Assembly (NCBI GenBank): GCA_002353555.1
Contig: DEJO01000032.1
Location: 1 to 64,000, forward strand
Direction of reading: 5' to 3'
Length of the DNA: 64,000 nt
Origin: Prevotella sp. UBA2746
GTDB lineage: Bacteria > Bacteroidota > Bacteroidia > Bacteroidales > Bacteroidaceae
Shown: positions 32,101 to 39,797 of the stretch, piece after piece
Position numbering within the stretch: the first letter of the stretch is position 1
How the letters are laid out: every line of letters begins with the position of its first letter
Position numbers and translations under genes: made by a program
The notes under the pieces: generated by a model
The model's input: the letters and a program-made list of their open reading frames with translations, nothing else
Told to the model about the DNA's origin: nothing
Databases searched by the model: none

Positions 32101-34355
32101 TCATCACCACCACTGGTCATCTTCTGAGGTGCAAAGCGTCCGACAAAATCGACCAGGCTGGTACTGACAGTCTTCGTAGAGGGGTCGGCATCCTCGATTT
32201 TCACGTTAAAGAACGTCGGTGAGTTCTGATCGTAGACATCCTTGAAATTCTTCTCGTCATAATCGGTGGCTTTATTCCATCGTATGAGATAAGGTTTGCC
32301 GGCCTCTATCTTGTCGACCTCCTGAAGCCATAGCGTCAGCCTGTTATCGGCAAGCGTACTGTTAGACAGGGTATAGACTTTGCCGCCTCTCAGTATTTCC
32401 TGTTGACTGAGGTTGTCGACGGAGAAAGGCAGGCAGACCGTATTCCATTGTCCGCCCATCAGAAACGTGCGGTTGTGCAAGACGGTGTCAAAAATCCTGC
32501 CTTTGAATTGCTGCAAGTTACTGTTGTTGACAAAGCATTCAGCACCCAAAGGCAAACGATTCGAGCTGATATAGCAGAACTGTGAACTATGTATGAGGTT
32601 CACTTTATTGGAAGTTTGGAACTGACCTGACTCCTCTGACGTTCCTGTGAAGACAATCATATTGTCATCGAGTTCCATCGACCCGTTATAGTCTGCTTCC
32701 TTTCGGCCGCCACCGATGCCTGCCACATTGGTGTTACCACCCTTGGCAATGATGGTACCACCTGTGATTTTCATGTTAGCCCCCTTGCCGCCGTCACCGC
32801 CACCGATGCCGGCACCGTAATAGGTACCTGTGACAGCCAACTGGATAATGATATCCGAAGCTATGTCCATCACTGTCGACCCAAGAGCTGCATATTGAAA
32901 TCCCCTACCCGCATAACTGGAAAACTTATCTGCTGAGCGAGAACTCTTGGTGTAGACTCTGAAATCGTTCATGGCAGCATACATCCAGCCCTGATCTGTA
33001 AACCAGCCTACTTTGACATAGCCACCACTCGCCACCACTTTTCCGCCACTGATATTGATCGTACCGCCATTGCCGCTGTTACCACCGCCGATGCCAGATC
33101 CTTTTCCTATGGAGAATGCACCGATATAGCCACCTTGGATATTGATGGTACCGTTGTCACCATGGTTTCCTCCTCCGATACCTGCTCCGTCAACAGAAGA
33201 TGCCGTTATGAGTCCGTCTTTAATCGTGATGATATGACTTTTTGCCCCATCACCACCACCAATACCAGCACCCTTCACACTGGTAGCCGTCACGATGGCA
33301 TCGCCCGAAATCTCGATCTCGCCCTGGCACGTTCCGCCTTTTCCACATCCAATACCGGCACCATCAACAGCACGTGCTATGACGGTACCTCCAGAGATAG
33401 TAATCTTGTCACGCATAATTCCAAAGAGGCCGGAACCGATAGCTGCCGCCTTGTTGACATCCGTATGGGGATTGGTAAGTGCTTTGGCCTCCACATAACC
33501 ACCGTCAATGGTTATCTCACCACTATTGCCTTTGCGTCCTCCACCGATAGCCGCACCAGCATTCTCACTACCGATAGCTTCCACTTTCCCACCATGAATC
33601 TTGATAACGCCGCTATTGCATTTATCACCCCCACCGATGCCGGCGCCGCCAACGTCCCATGAGCCACCACCCGTTGCCAGAATCTCACCGCCGAAAATCT
33701 CAATAGGACCACCTTGATGACCAGCATCACCGCCACCGATACCAGCTCCGCCATAATGATGTCCGCGACCTCCGCCGCCTTTGGTATTGATGTAACCGTC
33801 ATAGATAGTGACACTACCCCCGATGAAGCTGTCGTTGCCACCACCGATACCGGCACCCCGCCCATTGGAAACGGACATGGCCCAAATCGTACCCCCGTGT
33901 ATCTCAAGGGTTCCCATACCACGTTTGTCCTGATTGCCACACCCTATAGCGGCATTGTCTGGAAAAAGGGCGTTCGTAGCCTGAAGCTTTCCTCTCTCGG
34001 CTCCATACGACTGCGAGTGGATGGTCAGTTTGTAATCGGCATCCAGCCGCACGCCGCCCTTACAATCCAGTACTGTGTTATCCTTCAGAATCAGATGAAC
34101 ATCGTTACCTTTAATAAACAGCACGTCTATATTGACATTCTGATCAACAAAGTACCATCCATTTTGTATTTCAATGTTGTTGCCAGTCTTTGCCGCTTCC
34201 GACAGTTTCTTGGCTTCAACGGACTTTTGCTCCCTCTCCACTACTTTCTTTGTCGGGTTCCACGAGCATTCATAATAGCTGATGGCATCAGCCCACACAC
34301 ACTGCCATGTCGTCAGCAGCACTAACGTTAAGAATAGTTTATTCATCTTTTGCAT
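29187..34355 (-). CDS. Very large repetitive secreted surface protein
   Basis: A 1722-residue protein with a signal peptide (ending VWA). About 21 repeats of 20-30 residues, centred on GAGIGGG with a following G-x-I-x-I-x-GG-x-[VI]-x-A stretch, suggest a long beta-helix or glycine-rich solenoid. A block beginning YY[EK]CSWN occurs twice (about 28 and 820), so the protein has an internal duplication. Further on lie a Cys/His-rich segment (about 1265-1308, CKYCGERACEKH, GKCVCG), a Listeria-Bacteroides-like repeat (about 1330-1400), and a tail YTLDGQRLQSAPTRKG...GRKVIKK typical of Prevotella secreted proteins. A likely adhesin; partner unknown. An ATG 3 codons in is an alternative start. Confidence 0.8.
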   Translation of the reverse strand: MQKMNKLFLTLVLLTTWQCVWADAISYYECSWNPTKKVVEREQKSVEAKKLSEAAKTGNNIEIQNGWYFVDQNVNIDVLFIKGNDVHLILKDNTVLDCKGGVRLDADYKLTIHSQSYGAERGKLQATNALFPDNAAIGCGNQDKRGMGTLEIHGGTIWAMSVSNGRGAGIGGGNDSFIGGSVTIYDGYINTKGGGGRGHHYGGAGIGGGDAGHQGGPIEIFGGEILATGGGSWDVGGAGIGGGDKCNSGVIKIHGGKVEAIGSENAGAAIGGGRKGNSGEITIDGGYVEAKALTNPHTDVNKAAAIGSGLFGIMRDKITISGGTVIARAVDGAGIGCGKGGTCQGEIEISGDAIVTATSVKGAGIGGGDGAKSHIITIKDGLITASSVDGAGIGGGNHGDNGTINIQGGYIGAFSIGKGSGIGGGNSGNGGTINISGGKVVASGGYVKVGWFTDQGWMYAAMNDFRVYTKSSRSADKFSSYAGRGFQYAALGSTVMDIASDIIIQLAVTGTYYGAGIGGGDGGKGANMKITGGTIIAKGGNTNVAGIGGGRKEADYNGSMELDDNMIVFTGTSEESGQFQTSNKVNLIHSSQFCYISSNRLPLGAECFVNNSNLQQFKGRIFDTVLHNRTFLMGGQWNTVCLPFSVDNLSQQEILRGGKVYTLSNSTLADNRLTLWLQEVDKIEAGKPYLIRWNKATDYDEKNFKDVYDQNSPTFFNVKIEDADPSTKTVSTSLVDFVGRFAPQKMTSGGDEYLMTNDDGIVLSPSKADFTLPAYQAQFHLKGHKMSADDILDVVLDIGTPENPQPVQVTPRKGTTPYYKCSWNSAEERVDRTLEYVDTKPLPSNLKLQDGWYYADKDVKQDYECLEVQGTDVHLIIKNDVKLNIGRGIHLPAGHQLYIYSQTENGADFDHQGQLNISNNRKNQAAIGGHEGETIGDLEIHGCRITASRKTGHSVLDGGYGAGIGNGACKSGKPLTGGSVTVYAGFVQATGSDSGAGIGGGAGWTTSKNHGVTYYQYGGEVTATGGEYAAGLGGGGGYDPVAMNGSHSGGSVGNTYIYGGRLTAYGGLQGAGIGSGSTVYGQGNSQNTDTEVIIYGGEVLANGGKQGAGIGGGDGSDGVNLTIKGGDVYATGGKEGAGIGGGCKGSGRKVVVSDGVVFASGGTDAAGIGGGYKGKGGEVAIEGGVIEALVGAGCNATYAEGGSAIGSGKNESQKENGNGVSLVFKDDVEPMMVSAGSGRKSIERVFTAAERVAACKWRNYAKIELCIHETDGAISYNVIDKHDHQLTCKYCGERACEKHDFVNGKCVCGLEGSNEPETWQLTLYEPAITGDRTYDAGEQRKVEKGTTFTLPNPMPFDTYDFMGWLVDPYLVRSIIEFNGRTHLKQPGDVIEVTKDMEIYARYGYRITDVDWKWDDNLLNARLTVKANNGTTATPDVTVTGPVTEVDVESGLTTKTYTATASVSLNGETHRFESQESDFQLTDLKLYSDKDNDDLLDDYDGIKAEKVELMSYVLINDGKWHTIVLPFDIDDIQGTKLQGADIVTLQGSTYDEVSNTLNLNFTGTLKSLEAGKPYLYRFGPTYDIIDPPFNHVTVKYGYSNVETDYVDFVGTYSPVLLVNGDTNTLYMGKENKLYYPDNDNITLNGFHAAFVLYIDRTVDDVFEAPKVSLSLDCATGINSIDGADFFLKTKADDFWYTLDGQRLQSAPTRKGLFIHHGRKVIKK

Positions 34356-34426
34356 CCAATTATATCATAAGAACTGACGAAGCATGGAATCCATGTCTTC
34401 AAACAATGGCTGATAGTATTCCTTTG

Positions 34427-34458
34427 CAAAAATAGGGATTATCCATCAATGTGCCAAA
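34427..34458 (-). promoter_or_regulatory. Promoter of the 1722-residue protein gene
   Basis: Minus strand TTTG (34455-34458), 20 nt, TATTTTTG (34427-34434), about 70 nt before the start codon. Confidence 0.7.
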
Positions 34459-34522
34459 TATAATGGGATAATTCTTGCTTGGTCGCTGCGATACCATTCG
34501 CAGGTCGTTGTGATACTATATG

Positions 34523-35575
34523 TTAGTCGCTGAGCAGTCGGACGTAGGTCTCGATGGCTTGCCTGATTTCGCTGATGCCGATGTATTCGTCGGCAGAGTG
34601 GGAGCGTGCGGAGTCGCCGGGACCGAGCTTGAAGGAGGGGAAGGGCATGAGCGCCTGGTCGCTGAGGGTCGGCGACCCGAAAGGCTGCATGCCCATGTCA
34701 ATGCACTTGCGGATGAGGGGATGGCGGGTGTCGATGTGAGAGGAGCCGAGTCGGAAGGAGCGCGCCTTCACCTCGCTGTGGGTGTGCTGGCAGATGATGT
34801 CATAGACCTCTTGGTTCGTGTAGAGTTCGTTGGTGCGCACGTCTACCACCATGTGACACTCGTCGGGCACTACGTTGTGCTGTGTGCCGGCATTGATGAC
34901 CGTCACCTGCATCTTCGTGGCACCGAGGAAGTCGCTGATGCGCTCGAACCGGTAGCTGCGGAACCAGCAAAGGTCGTCGAGGACTTCGTAGATGGCGTTG
35001 ACGCCCTCGTTGCGGGCGGCATGTCCCGACTTGCCGTGAGCCGTCACGTCGAGCACCATGAGTCCTTTCTCTGCTACGGCGGGCTGCATGCCCGTCGGTT
35101 CGCCCACGATGGCAACGTCTATCGGCGGCAGTTCGGGCAATGCCTGTACGATGCCGTCTGCTCCCGACACCTCTTCTTCGGCGGAAGCGAGGAAGATAAG
35201 ATTAAAGGGGGAGGTTAACATGCGGAATGCCTGCAACAGTGACACTAAGCCTCCGCCACAGTCGTTGCTGCCCAGTCCGTAGAGCCGGTCGCCTTCGAGC
35301 GTGGGGGAGAAGGGATTGCGTGTCCAACTGCTCACCGGTTTCACCGTGTCGAGGTGAGCATTGAGCAGGACGGTCGGTCTTTTCTCGATGAAATCGGGCG
35401 AAATCACCCATACATTGTTCTTTTTGCGTTGCACGGGATAGCCGTAGCTTCGCAGTGTTTCTTCCATGATGTCTGCTACTTCCGTCTCGCTGCGGCTGAT
35501 GGAAGGCGTGGCGATAAGCCTTTGCAACAATGCTACGGCATCGTTCGTATAGGTAGAAAAGTCTGTTGTCTTCAT
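34523..35575 (-). CDS. M20 family deacylase, acetylornithine deacetylase (ArgE)-like
   Basis: A 350-residue two-zinc aminoacylase-fold hydrolase. Metal and catalytic motifs are LLNAHLDTVKPV (His and catalytic Asp), GLGSNDCGGGL, ASAEEEVSGADG with the general-base glutamate, and VGEPTGMQ. The insert dimerisation domain begins near KGLMVLDVTAHGKSGHAA. In Bacteroidetes such enzymes remove the acetyl or succinyl group from arginine-pathway intermediates; a dipeptidase or other deacylase is possible. The ATG at 35575 lies 5 nt after its -7 element. It is divergent from the acyl-CoA synthetase gene. Confidence 0.82.
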   Translation of the reverse strand: MKTTDFSTYTNDAVALLQRLIATPSISRSETEVADIMEETLRSYGYPVQRKKNNVWVISPDFIEKRPTVLLNAHLDTVKPVSSWTRNPFSPTLEGDRLYGLGSNDCGGGLVSLLQAFRMLTSPFNLIFLASAEEEVSGADGIVQALPELPPIDVAIVGEPTGMQPAVAEKGLMVLDVTAHGKSGHAARNEGVNAIYEVLDDLCWFRSYRFERISDFLGATKMQVTVINAGTQHNVVPDECHMVVDVRTNELYTNQEVYDIICQHTHSEVKARSFRLGSSHIDTRHPLIRKCIDMGMQPFGSPTLSDQALMPFPSFKLGPGDSARSHSADEYIGISEIRQAIETYVRLLSD

Positions 35576-35580
35576 GTCTG

Positions 35581-35612
35581 CAAAAATACGAAATCTGCAT
35601 TTAATTGCCAAA
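35581..35612 (-). promoter_or_regulatory. M20 deacylase promoter, leaderless-type
   Basis: Minus strand TTTG (35609-35612), 20 nt, TATTTTTG (35581-35588), 5 nt (CAGAC), then ATG. Confidence 0.75.
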
Positions 35613-35639
35613 TTATTTCGTGTTTTGATGAGAATTGCT

Positions 35640-35647
35640 TACTTTTG
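35640..35647 (+). promoter_or_regulatory. Acyl-CoA synthetase promoter -7 element
   Basis: TACTTTTG, 24 nt before the ATG at 35672. The divergent M20 promoter lies within the preceding 60 bp. Confidence 0.55.
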
Positions 35648-35671
35648 CGCATCGTTTAAACGGAAAAAGCT

Positions 35672-37480
35672 ATGCAAACGAAGTGTCATCTTTCTGTTCT
35701 CATACATGAACAGGCGAAGAAGTATGGTTCCAAGCCGGCGCTCACCTTCCGTTCCTTCGGGAGTCTGAAATGGAAGTCGGTATCGTGGAATCAGTTTTCC
35801 ATGCGTGTCAAGCAAGTGTCTAACGCTTTATTGAACGTGGGCATGAAGCCTCAGGAGAAGATTGCCGTGTTTGCACAGAACTGCATCCAGTATCTGTATA
35901 CCGACTTCGGGGCGTACGGCGTGCGGGTGATTTCGATTCCGTTCTATGCCACCAGCTCAGAGCAGCAGATACAGTTTATGATCAACGATGGTGCCGTGCG
36001 CTTCCTGTTCGTGGGCGAGCAGGAGCAGTATGACAAGGCACACCGCATCTTCCCGCTCTGTCCTACGCTGGAGCGCATCATTGTCTTCGACTCCAGCGTG
36101 CGCATCAGCACCCATGACCCTTATGCCCTCTACTATGAGGACTTCCTGAAGTTGGGCGAAGGCTTGCCGCGTCAGTCGGAGGTGGAAGAGCTGTGGAAGC
36201 AGGCCAACGAAGAAGACCTCTGCAACATTCTCTATACCAGCGGAACGACAGGAGACTCGAAAGGTGTGATGCTCACCTACGGACAGTATCATGCTGCCAT
36301 GGAAGCCAACGGCAAGTGTGTGCCGGTGACCAAGAACGACCGCGTCATCAACTTCCTGCCGCTCACCCATATCTTTGAGCGTGGATGGTCGTATCTGGCA
36401 CTGACAAAGGGAGCCCAGCTCATCGTGAACACCTATCCGAAGGAGATTCAGGACTCCATGCGCGAGACCCATCCCACGTGTATGTCCAGCGTGCCCCGCT
36501 TCTGGGAGAAGGTGTATGTGGGTGTGAAAGAGAAGATAGACAGTGCCAGCCCCGTGCAGCGCAAGCTCTTCCTTCATGCACTGTCGGTAGGCAAGAAGCG
36601 CAACGTGGACTATCTGGCTCATGGCAAGCGTGTTCCGTTGCCGCTGGAGTTGGAATACAAGGTCATCAACAATACCATTCTTTCTTTGGTGCGCAAGCAG
36701 TTGGGACTCATCAATCCCAACATCTTCCCCACGGCAGGAGCCTACGTGTCGCCTGAGGTGGAGGAGTTCGTACACTCCATCGGACTGAAGATGGTGGTGG
36801 GCTACGGACTGACCGAGAGCCTGGCTACCGTCTCCTGCGACCATTTGGACGAAGGCTACACCATCGGTTCCGTGGGAAGACCTATCGAAGGTATTGAAAT
36901 CAAGATTGGAGAGAACGACGAGATACTGCTGAAAGGACCGACCATCACGAAGGGTTACTACAAGCGTGACACCACCAATGCCGCTGCCTTCGACAAGGAC
37001 GGCTTCTTCCATACCGGTGATGCCGGCTATCTGCACAACGGCGAGTTATTCCTGAAGGAGCGTATCAAGGACCTCTTCAAGACCAGCAATGGTAAGTATA
37101 TCGCTCCGCAGATGGTAGAAGGCCTGCTGTTGGTAGACAAGTTTGTGGAGCAGGTGGCAGTCATTGCCGACCAGCGCAAGTTTGTCTCTGCCCTGATAGT
37201 CCCCGATTACAACATCTTGGAGGAGTGGGCACGCGAAAACAACATCCCGTTTGCCACCCGTGAAGAACTGTGCAGCAACAAGAAGGTAAACGAAATGATG
37301 GCTGAACGCATTGAAACGCTTACGCAGGCTCTCGCCAGCTATGAGAAGATCAAGCGCTTCACCCTTCTGGCTCACCACCTGTCGATGGAGAAAGGTGAGC
37401 TGACGAACACGTTGAAGCTGCGCCGTCCGGTAGTCTATAAGAACTACAAAGACGTCATAGACAAGATGTATGAGGAGTAG
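35672..37480 (+). CDS. Long-chain fatty acid--CoA ligase, AMP-binding
   Basis: A 602-residue adenylate-forming enzyme of the FadD15-like group, activating fatty acids with ATP and CoA. The P-loop ILYTSGTTGDSKGVMLTY lies near residue 187; LTHIFERGWSYLAL, GYGLTESLATVSC and the hinge FHTGDAGYLHNGELFLKERIKDLFKTSNGKYIAP, cut here for length in the family pattern, follow. Likely cytoplasmic or membrane-associated, feeding phospholipid synthesis. prfB begins 51 nt later, across an AATTGACAATTCACAATT repeat. Confidence 0.9.
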   Translation: MQTKCHLSVLIHEQAKKYGSKPALTFRSFGSLKWKSVSWNQFSMRVKQVSNALLNVGMKPQEKIAVFAQNCIQYLYTDFGAYGVRVISIPFYATSSEQQIQFMINDGAVRFLFVGEQEQYDKAHRIFPLCPTLERIIVFDSSVRISTHDPYALYYEDFLKLGEGLPRQSEVEELWKQANEEDLCNILYTSGTTGDSKGVMLTYGQYHAAMEANGKCVPVTKNDRVINFLPLTHIFERGWSYLALTKGAQLIVNTYPKEIQDSMRETHPTCMSSVPRFWEKVYVGVKEKIDSASPVQRKLFLHALSVGKKRNVDYLAHGKRVPLPLELEYKVINNTILSLVRKQLGLINPNIFPTAGAYVSPEVEEFVHSIGLKMVVGYGLTESLATVSCDHLDEGYTIGSVGRPIEGIEIKIGENDEILLKGPTITKGYYKRDTTNAAAFDKDGFFHTGDAGYLHNGELFLKERIKDLFKTSNGKYIAPQMVEGLLLVDKFVEQVAVIADQRKFVSALIVPDYNILEEWARENNIPFATREELCSNKKVNEMMAERIETLTQALASYEKIKRFTLLAHHLSMEKGELTNTLKLRRPVVYKNYKDVIDKMYEE

Positions 37481-37483
37481 GAA

Positions 37484-37531
37484 ATTTATAATTGACAATT
37501 CACAATTAAGCAATTCATAATTCACAATTAG
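37484..37531. repeat. AATTCACAATTG-type simple repeat before prfB
   Basis: Four near copies of ATAATTCACAATT/ATTGACAATTCACAATT fill the junction and end directly at the prfB GTG start. Confidence 0.75.
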
Positions 37532-38653
37532 GTGATTACGCAAGACCAACTGAAAGACGTGATGGAGCGGGCAGACGCACTGTACCGCTATCTGAATATA
37601 GATGCCAAGAAGGTGGAGTTTGAAGAAGAACAACTCCGCACGCAGGCACCCGACTTCTGGGAGGACCCGGCTCGGGCGCAAGCACAGATGAAAAAGGTGA
37701 AAGGCATCGAGAAATGGATTACAGGCTACAAGGATGTGCGCACGTATGCTGACGAACTGCAGCTCGCCTTCGAGTTCTACCATGACGACATGGTGAGCGA
37801 AGAAGAGGTGGATGCCGACTATGCCAAGGCCATCAAAGCCATTGAAGACCTGGAACTGAAGAACATGTTGCGTCAGAAGGAAGACCCGATGGACTGTGTG
37901 CTGAAAATCAACTCCGGTGCCGGCGGCACGGAGAGTCAGGACTGGGCACAGATGCTTATGCGCATGTATATGCGTTGGGCTGAGGCTCACGATTATAAGG
38001 TGACCATCTCCAACCTGCAAGACGGTGACGAGGCGGGCATCAAGAGTGTCACCATGGAGATTGAAGGCGGTGAATTTGCCTATGGCTACCTCAAGAGCGA
38101 GAACGGAGTACACCGTCTGGTGCGTGTCAGCCCGTTCAATGCCCAGGGCAAGCGCATGACCAGCTTCGCTTCGGTCTTCGTTACACCGCTTGTCGATGAC
38201 ACCATCGAGGTATATGTGGATCCGGCGAAGTTGTCATGGGACACGTTCCGTTCCAGCGGTGCCGGCGGACAGAATGTCAACAAGGTGGAGTCAGGAGTGC
38301 GACTGCGCTATTGGTATACCGATCCTGATACAGGCGAGGAAGAGGAAATCCTTATCGAGAATACCGAGACACGCGACCAACCGAAGAACAAGGAGCGTGC
38401 CATGACCCTCCTGAAGTCGCAACTCTACGACCGTGCCATGAAGAAACGTTTGGAGGCACAGGCTAAGATAGAGGCTTCGAAGAAAAAGATAGAGTGGGGA
38501 AGCCAGATTCGCTCTTATGTCTTCGACGACCGGCGGGTGAAAGACCATCGCACCAACTACCAGACTTCTGACGTCGATGGTGTCATGGACGGCAAGATTG
38601 ACGGATTCATCAAAGCCTACCTCATGGAGTTCCATGTTGAAGATGAAAATTGA
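37532..38653 (+). CDS. prfB: Peptide chain release factor 2
   Basis: A 373-residue RF2 that reads UGA and UAA stops. The specificity tripeptide SPF is in RVSPFNAQGKRMTSFASV and the catalytic GGQ in SSGAGGQNVNKVESG; PrmC (2779-3645) would methylate this glutamine. It starts with GTG: an in-frame TAG lies immediately upstream, and VITQDQLKDVMERADAL matches the family N-terminus. The frame is continuous, with no in-frame TGA near codon 25 where many RF2 genes need a +1 frameshift. Confidence 0.95.
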   Translation: MITQDQLKDVMERADALYRYLNIDAKKVEFEEEQLRTQAPDFWEDPARAQAQMKKVKGIEKWITGYKDVRTYADELQLAFEFYHDDMVSEEEVDADYAKAIKAIEDLELKNMLRQKEDPMDCVLKINSGAGGTESQDWAQMLMRMYMRWAEAHDYKVTISNLQDGDEAGIKSVTMEIEGGEFAYGYLKSENGVHRLVRVSPFNAQGKRMTSFASVFVTPLVDDTIEVYVDPAKLSWDTFRSSGAGGQNVNKVESGVRLRYWYTDPDTGEEEEILIENTETRDQPKNKERAMTLLKSQLYDRAMKKRLEAQAKIEASKKKIEWGSQIRSYVFDDRRVKDHRTNYQTSDVDGVMDGKIDGFIKAYLMEFHVEDEN

Positions 38654-38678
38654 AAAATTGATTTAAAACAATAATAAA

Positions 38679-38822
38679 ATGAACGAGAAAACTAAAGCAA
38701 AGAAGGCTGCTTATCAGAAGAAGCAGGAAGAACAGGGTAAAAAAGTAGTAAACTGGATTTTTGGTGTGCTCATTGTGCTCGCCATTATCTTCATGGTCTA
38801 CACCATGGTTCTTGTAAGCTAA
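38679..38822 (+). CDS. Small single-helix membrane protein, 47 residues
   Basis: A 47-codon frame 25 nt after prfB, starting MNEKTKAKKAAYQKKQ. The first 23 residues are strongly basic and polar; residues about 24-45 (VVNWIFGVLIVLAIIFMVYT) form one membrane helix with the basic end probably cytoplasmic. Codon use and spacing look like a real gene co-transcribed with prfB. Function unknown; such small proteins often accompany or tune larger membrane proteins. Confidence 0.7.
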   Translation: MNEKTKAKKAAYQKKQEEQGKKVVNWIFGVLIVLAIIFMVYTMVLVS

Positions 38823-38867
38823 AGCCTCACCTCGCTCCCTTTCAGAAGGGAATAGAGCAGACTTGTT

Positions 38868-39362
38868 ATGAGTGGAATAGAGACAGAGCGCAAGTTTCTG
38901 GTACACAAACGCATGGACTGGAAGGCGCAGGCGTATGCCTGCAGCCACATCCAGCAAGGCTACATGACGGCAGTGAACACCGTCAGGGTGCGCATTCGTG
39001 ACGATAAAGGCTACCTGACCATCAAGGGTCCGTCGCGCGACGGACTTTCTCGCTATGAGTTTGAGAAGGAGATAACCTTGGACGAAGCGCAGCATCTGAT
39101 GTTACTTTGTGAGCCTGGTGTCATCGACAAGTGCCGCTACCTCGTCAGGAGTGGCAACCATGTCTTTGAGGTAGATGAGTTCTACGGCGACAACGAAGGG
39201 TTGGTGATGGCGGAAGTAGAGCTCCAAAATGCGGATGAAGCCTACGAAAAGCCCGATTTCATCGGGATAGAGGTGACTGGTGACCGTCGTTTCTACAACC
39301 GTCAGATGCGCAAGAATCCGTTCAAGCTTTGGCGCGACACCTTGCCAGAAGAATACAGATAA
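38868..39362 (+). CDS. CYTH domain protein (triphosphate tunnel metalloenzyme)
   Basis: A 164-residue CYTH-fold protein. The ExExK-type signature opens it (IETERKFLV), followed by alternating basic and acidic strands lining the tunnel (TVRVRIRDDKGYLTIKG, RYEFEKEI, FEVDEFYGDNEGLVMAEVEL). Small bacterial members are often inorganic triphosphatases; the class is also called adenylate cyclase class IV-like. Its last 41 bases overlap the convergent VanZ gene. Confidence 0.88.
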   Translation: MSGIETERKFLVHKRMDWKAQAYACSHIQQGYMTAVNTVRVRIRDDKGYLTIKGPSRDGLSRYEFEKEITLDEAQHLMLLCEPGVIDKCRYLVRSGNHVFEVDEFYGDNEGLVMAEVELQNADEAYEKPDFIGIEVTGDRRFYNRQMRKNPFKLWRDTLPEEYR

Positions 39363-39726
39363 CAGCCAACGTACAGCCTGAAGCATTGGCAAAGAAGTCG
39401 AGCCAATCGCCGTTGCGTACACCTGCCGTGCAATGGCTTTGTGCCAGCTCCACTACGCCCCCCATCATTACGGGCAGCAACCATACATACAAGGCGACAT
39501 CCGTCCACGGTTCCTTGCTTTGGAACGTCTTCTTACGGTTTCGGTACCGTTCCCAAGCTATCGTCATGCTCAGTGAGAAGTACATCACGATGTGTGTCCA
39601 CTTGTCCATCATCGAAATGTTGCTCAGCGGATTCTCAGGTATCGGCACCAGGCAAATCACCCAAATTGCCGCTATCAGCACCGTTGACAGGGGGTATTTT
39701 CTTATGAATTGAAACGTTTTTCTCAT
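39322..39726 (-). CDS. VanZ family membrane protein
   Basis: A 134-residue inner-membrane protein with about four helices and the VanZ-like pattern: IRKYPLSTVLIAAIWVICLVPIP, MDKWTHIVMYFSLSM, and the ending GDWLDFFANASGCTLAVI. Distant relatives of VanZ are common and have no agreed function; teicoplanin resistance should not be assumed. The ATG at 39726 (MRKTFQF) is preferred to one 17 codons upstream. It overlaps the CYTH gene by 41 nt. Confidence 0.82.
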   Translation of the reverse strand: MRKTFQFIRKYPLSTVLIAAIWVICLVPIPENPLSNISMMDKWTHIVMYFSLSMTIAWERYRNRKKTFQSKEPWTDVALYVWLLPVMMGGVVELAQSHCTAGVRNGDWLDFFANASGCTLAVICILLARCRAKA

Positions 39727-39746
39727 CTTTCTGTTATCTTTTGCTG

Positions 39747-39754
39747 CAAAAATA
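39747..39754 (-). promoter_or_regulatory. VanZ promoter -7 element
   Basis: Minus strand TATTTTTG, 20 nt before the ATG. It lies only 12 bp from the -7 element of the divergent symporter gene. Confidence 0.5.
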
Positions 39755-39766
39755 GCGTTTTTTTTA

Positions 39767-39774
39767 TACTTTTG
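39767..39774 (+). promoter_or_regulatory. First symporter promoter -7 element
   Basis: TACTTTTG, 23 nt before the ATG at 39798. Confidence 0.55.
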
Positions 39775-39797
39775 CATCGTTATAACCTAAAAATAGT

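Noticed and set aside
35957..38113. Two long minus-strand frames opposite the acyl-CoA synthetase and prfB
   Set aside because: Both opposing genes are unmistakable, and the minus-strand peptides lack motifs or start signals.
38868..39362. Adenylate cyclase making cyclic AMP
   Set aside because: CYTH proteins of this size are more often triphosphatases; nothing in the window supports cAMP signalling.
39322..39726. Glycopeptide resistance determinant
   Set aside because: VanZ-like membrane proteins are common and not linked to vancomycin-type clusters here; no vanA/H/X-like genes are present.
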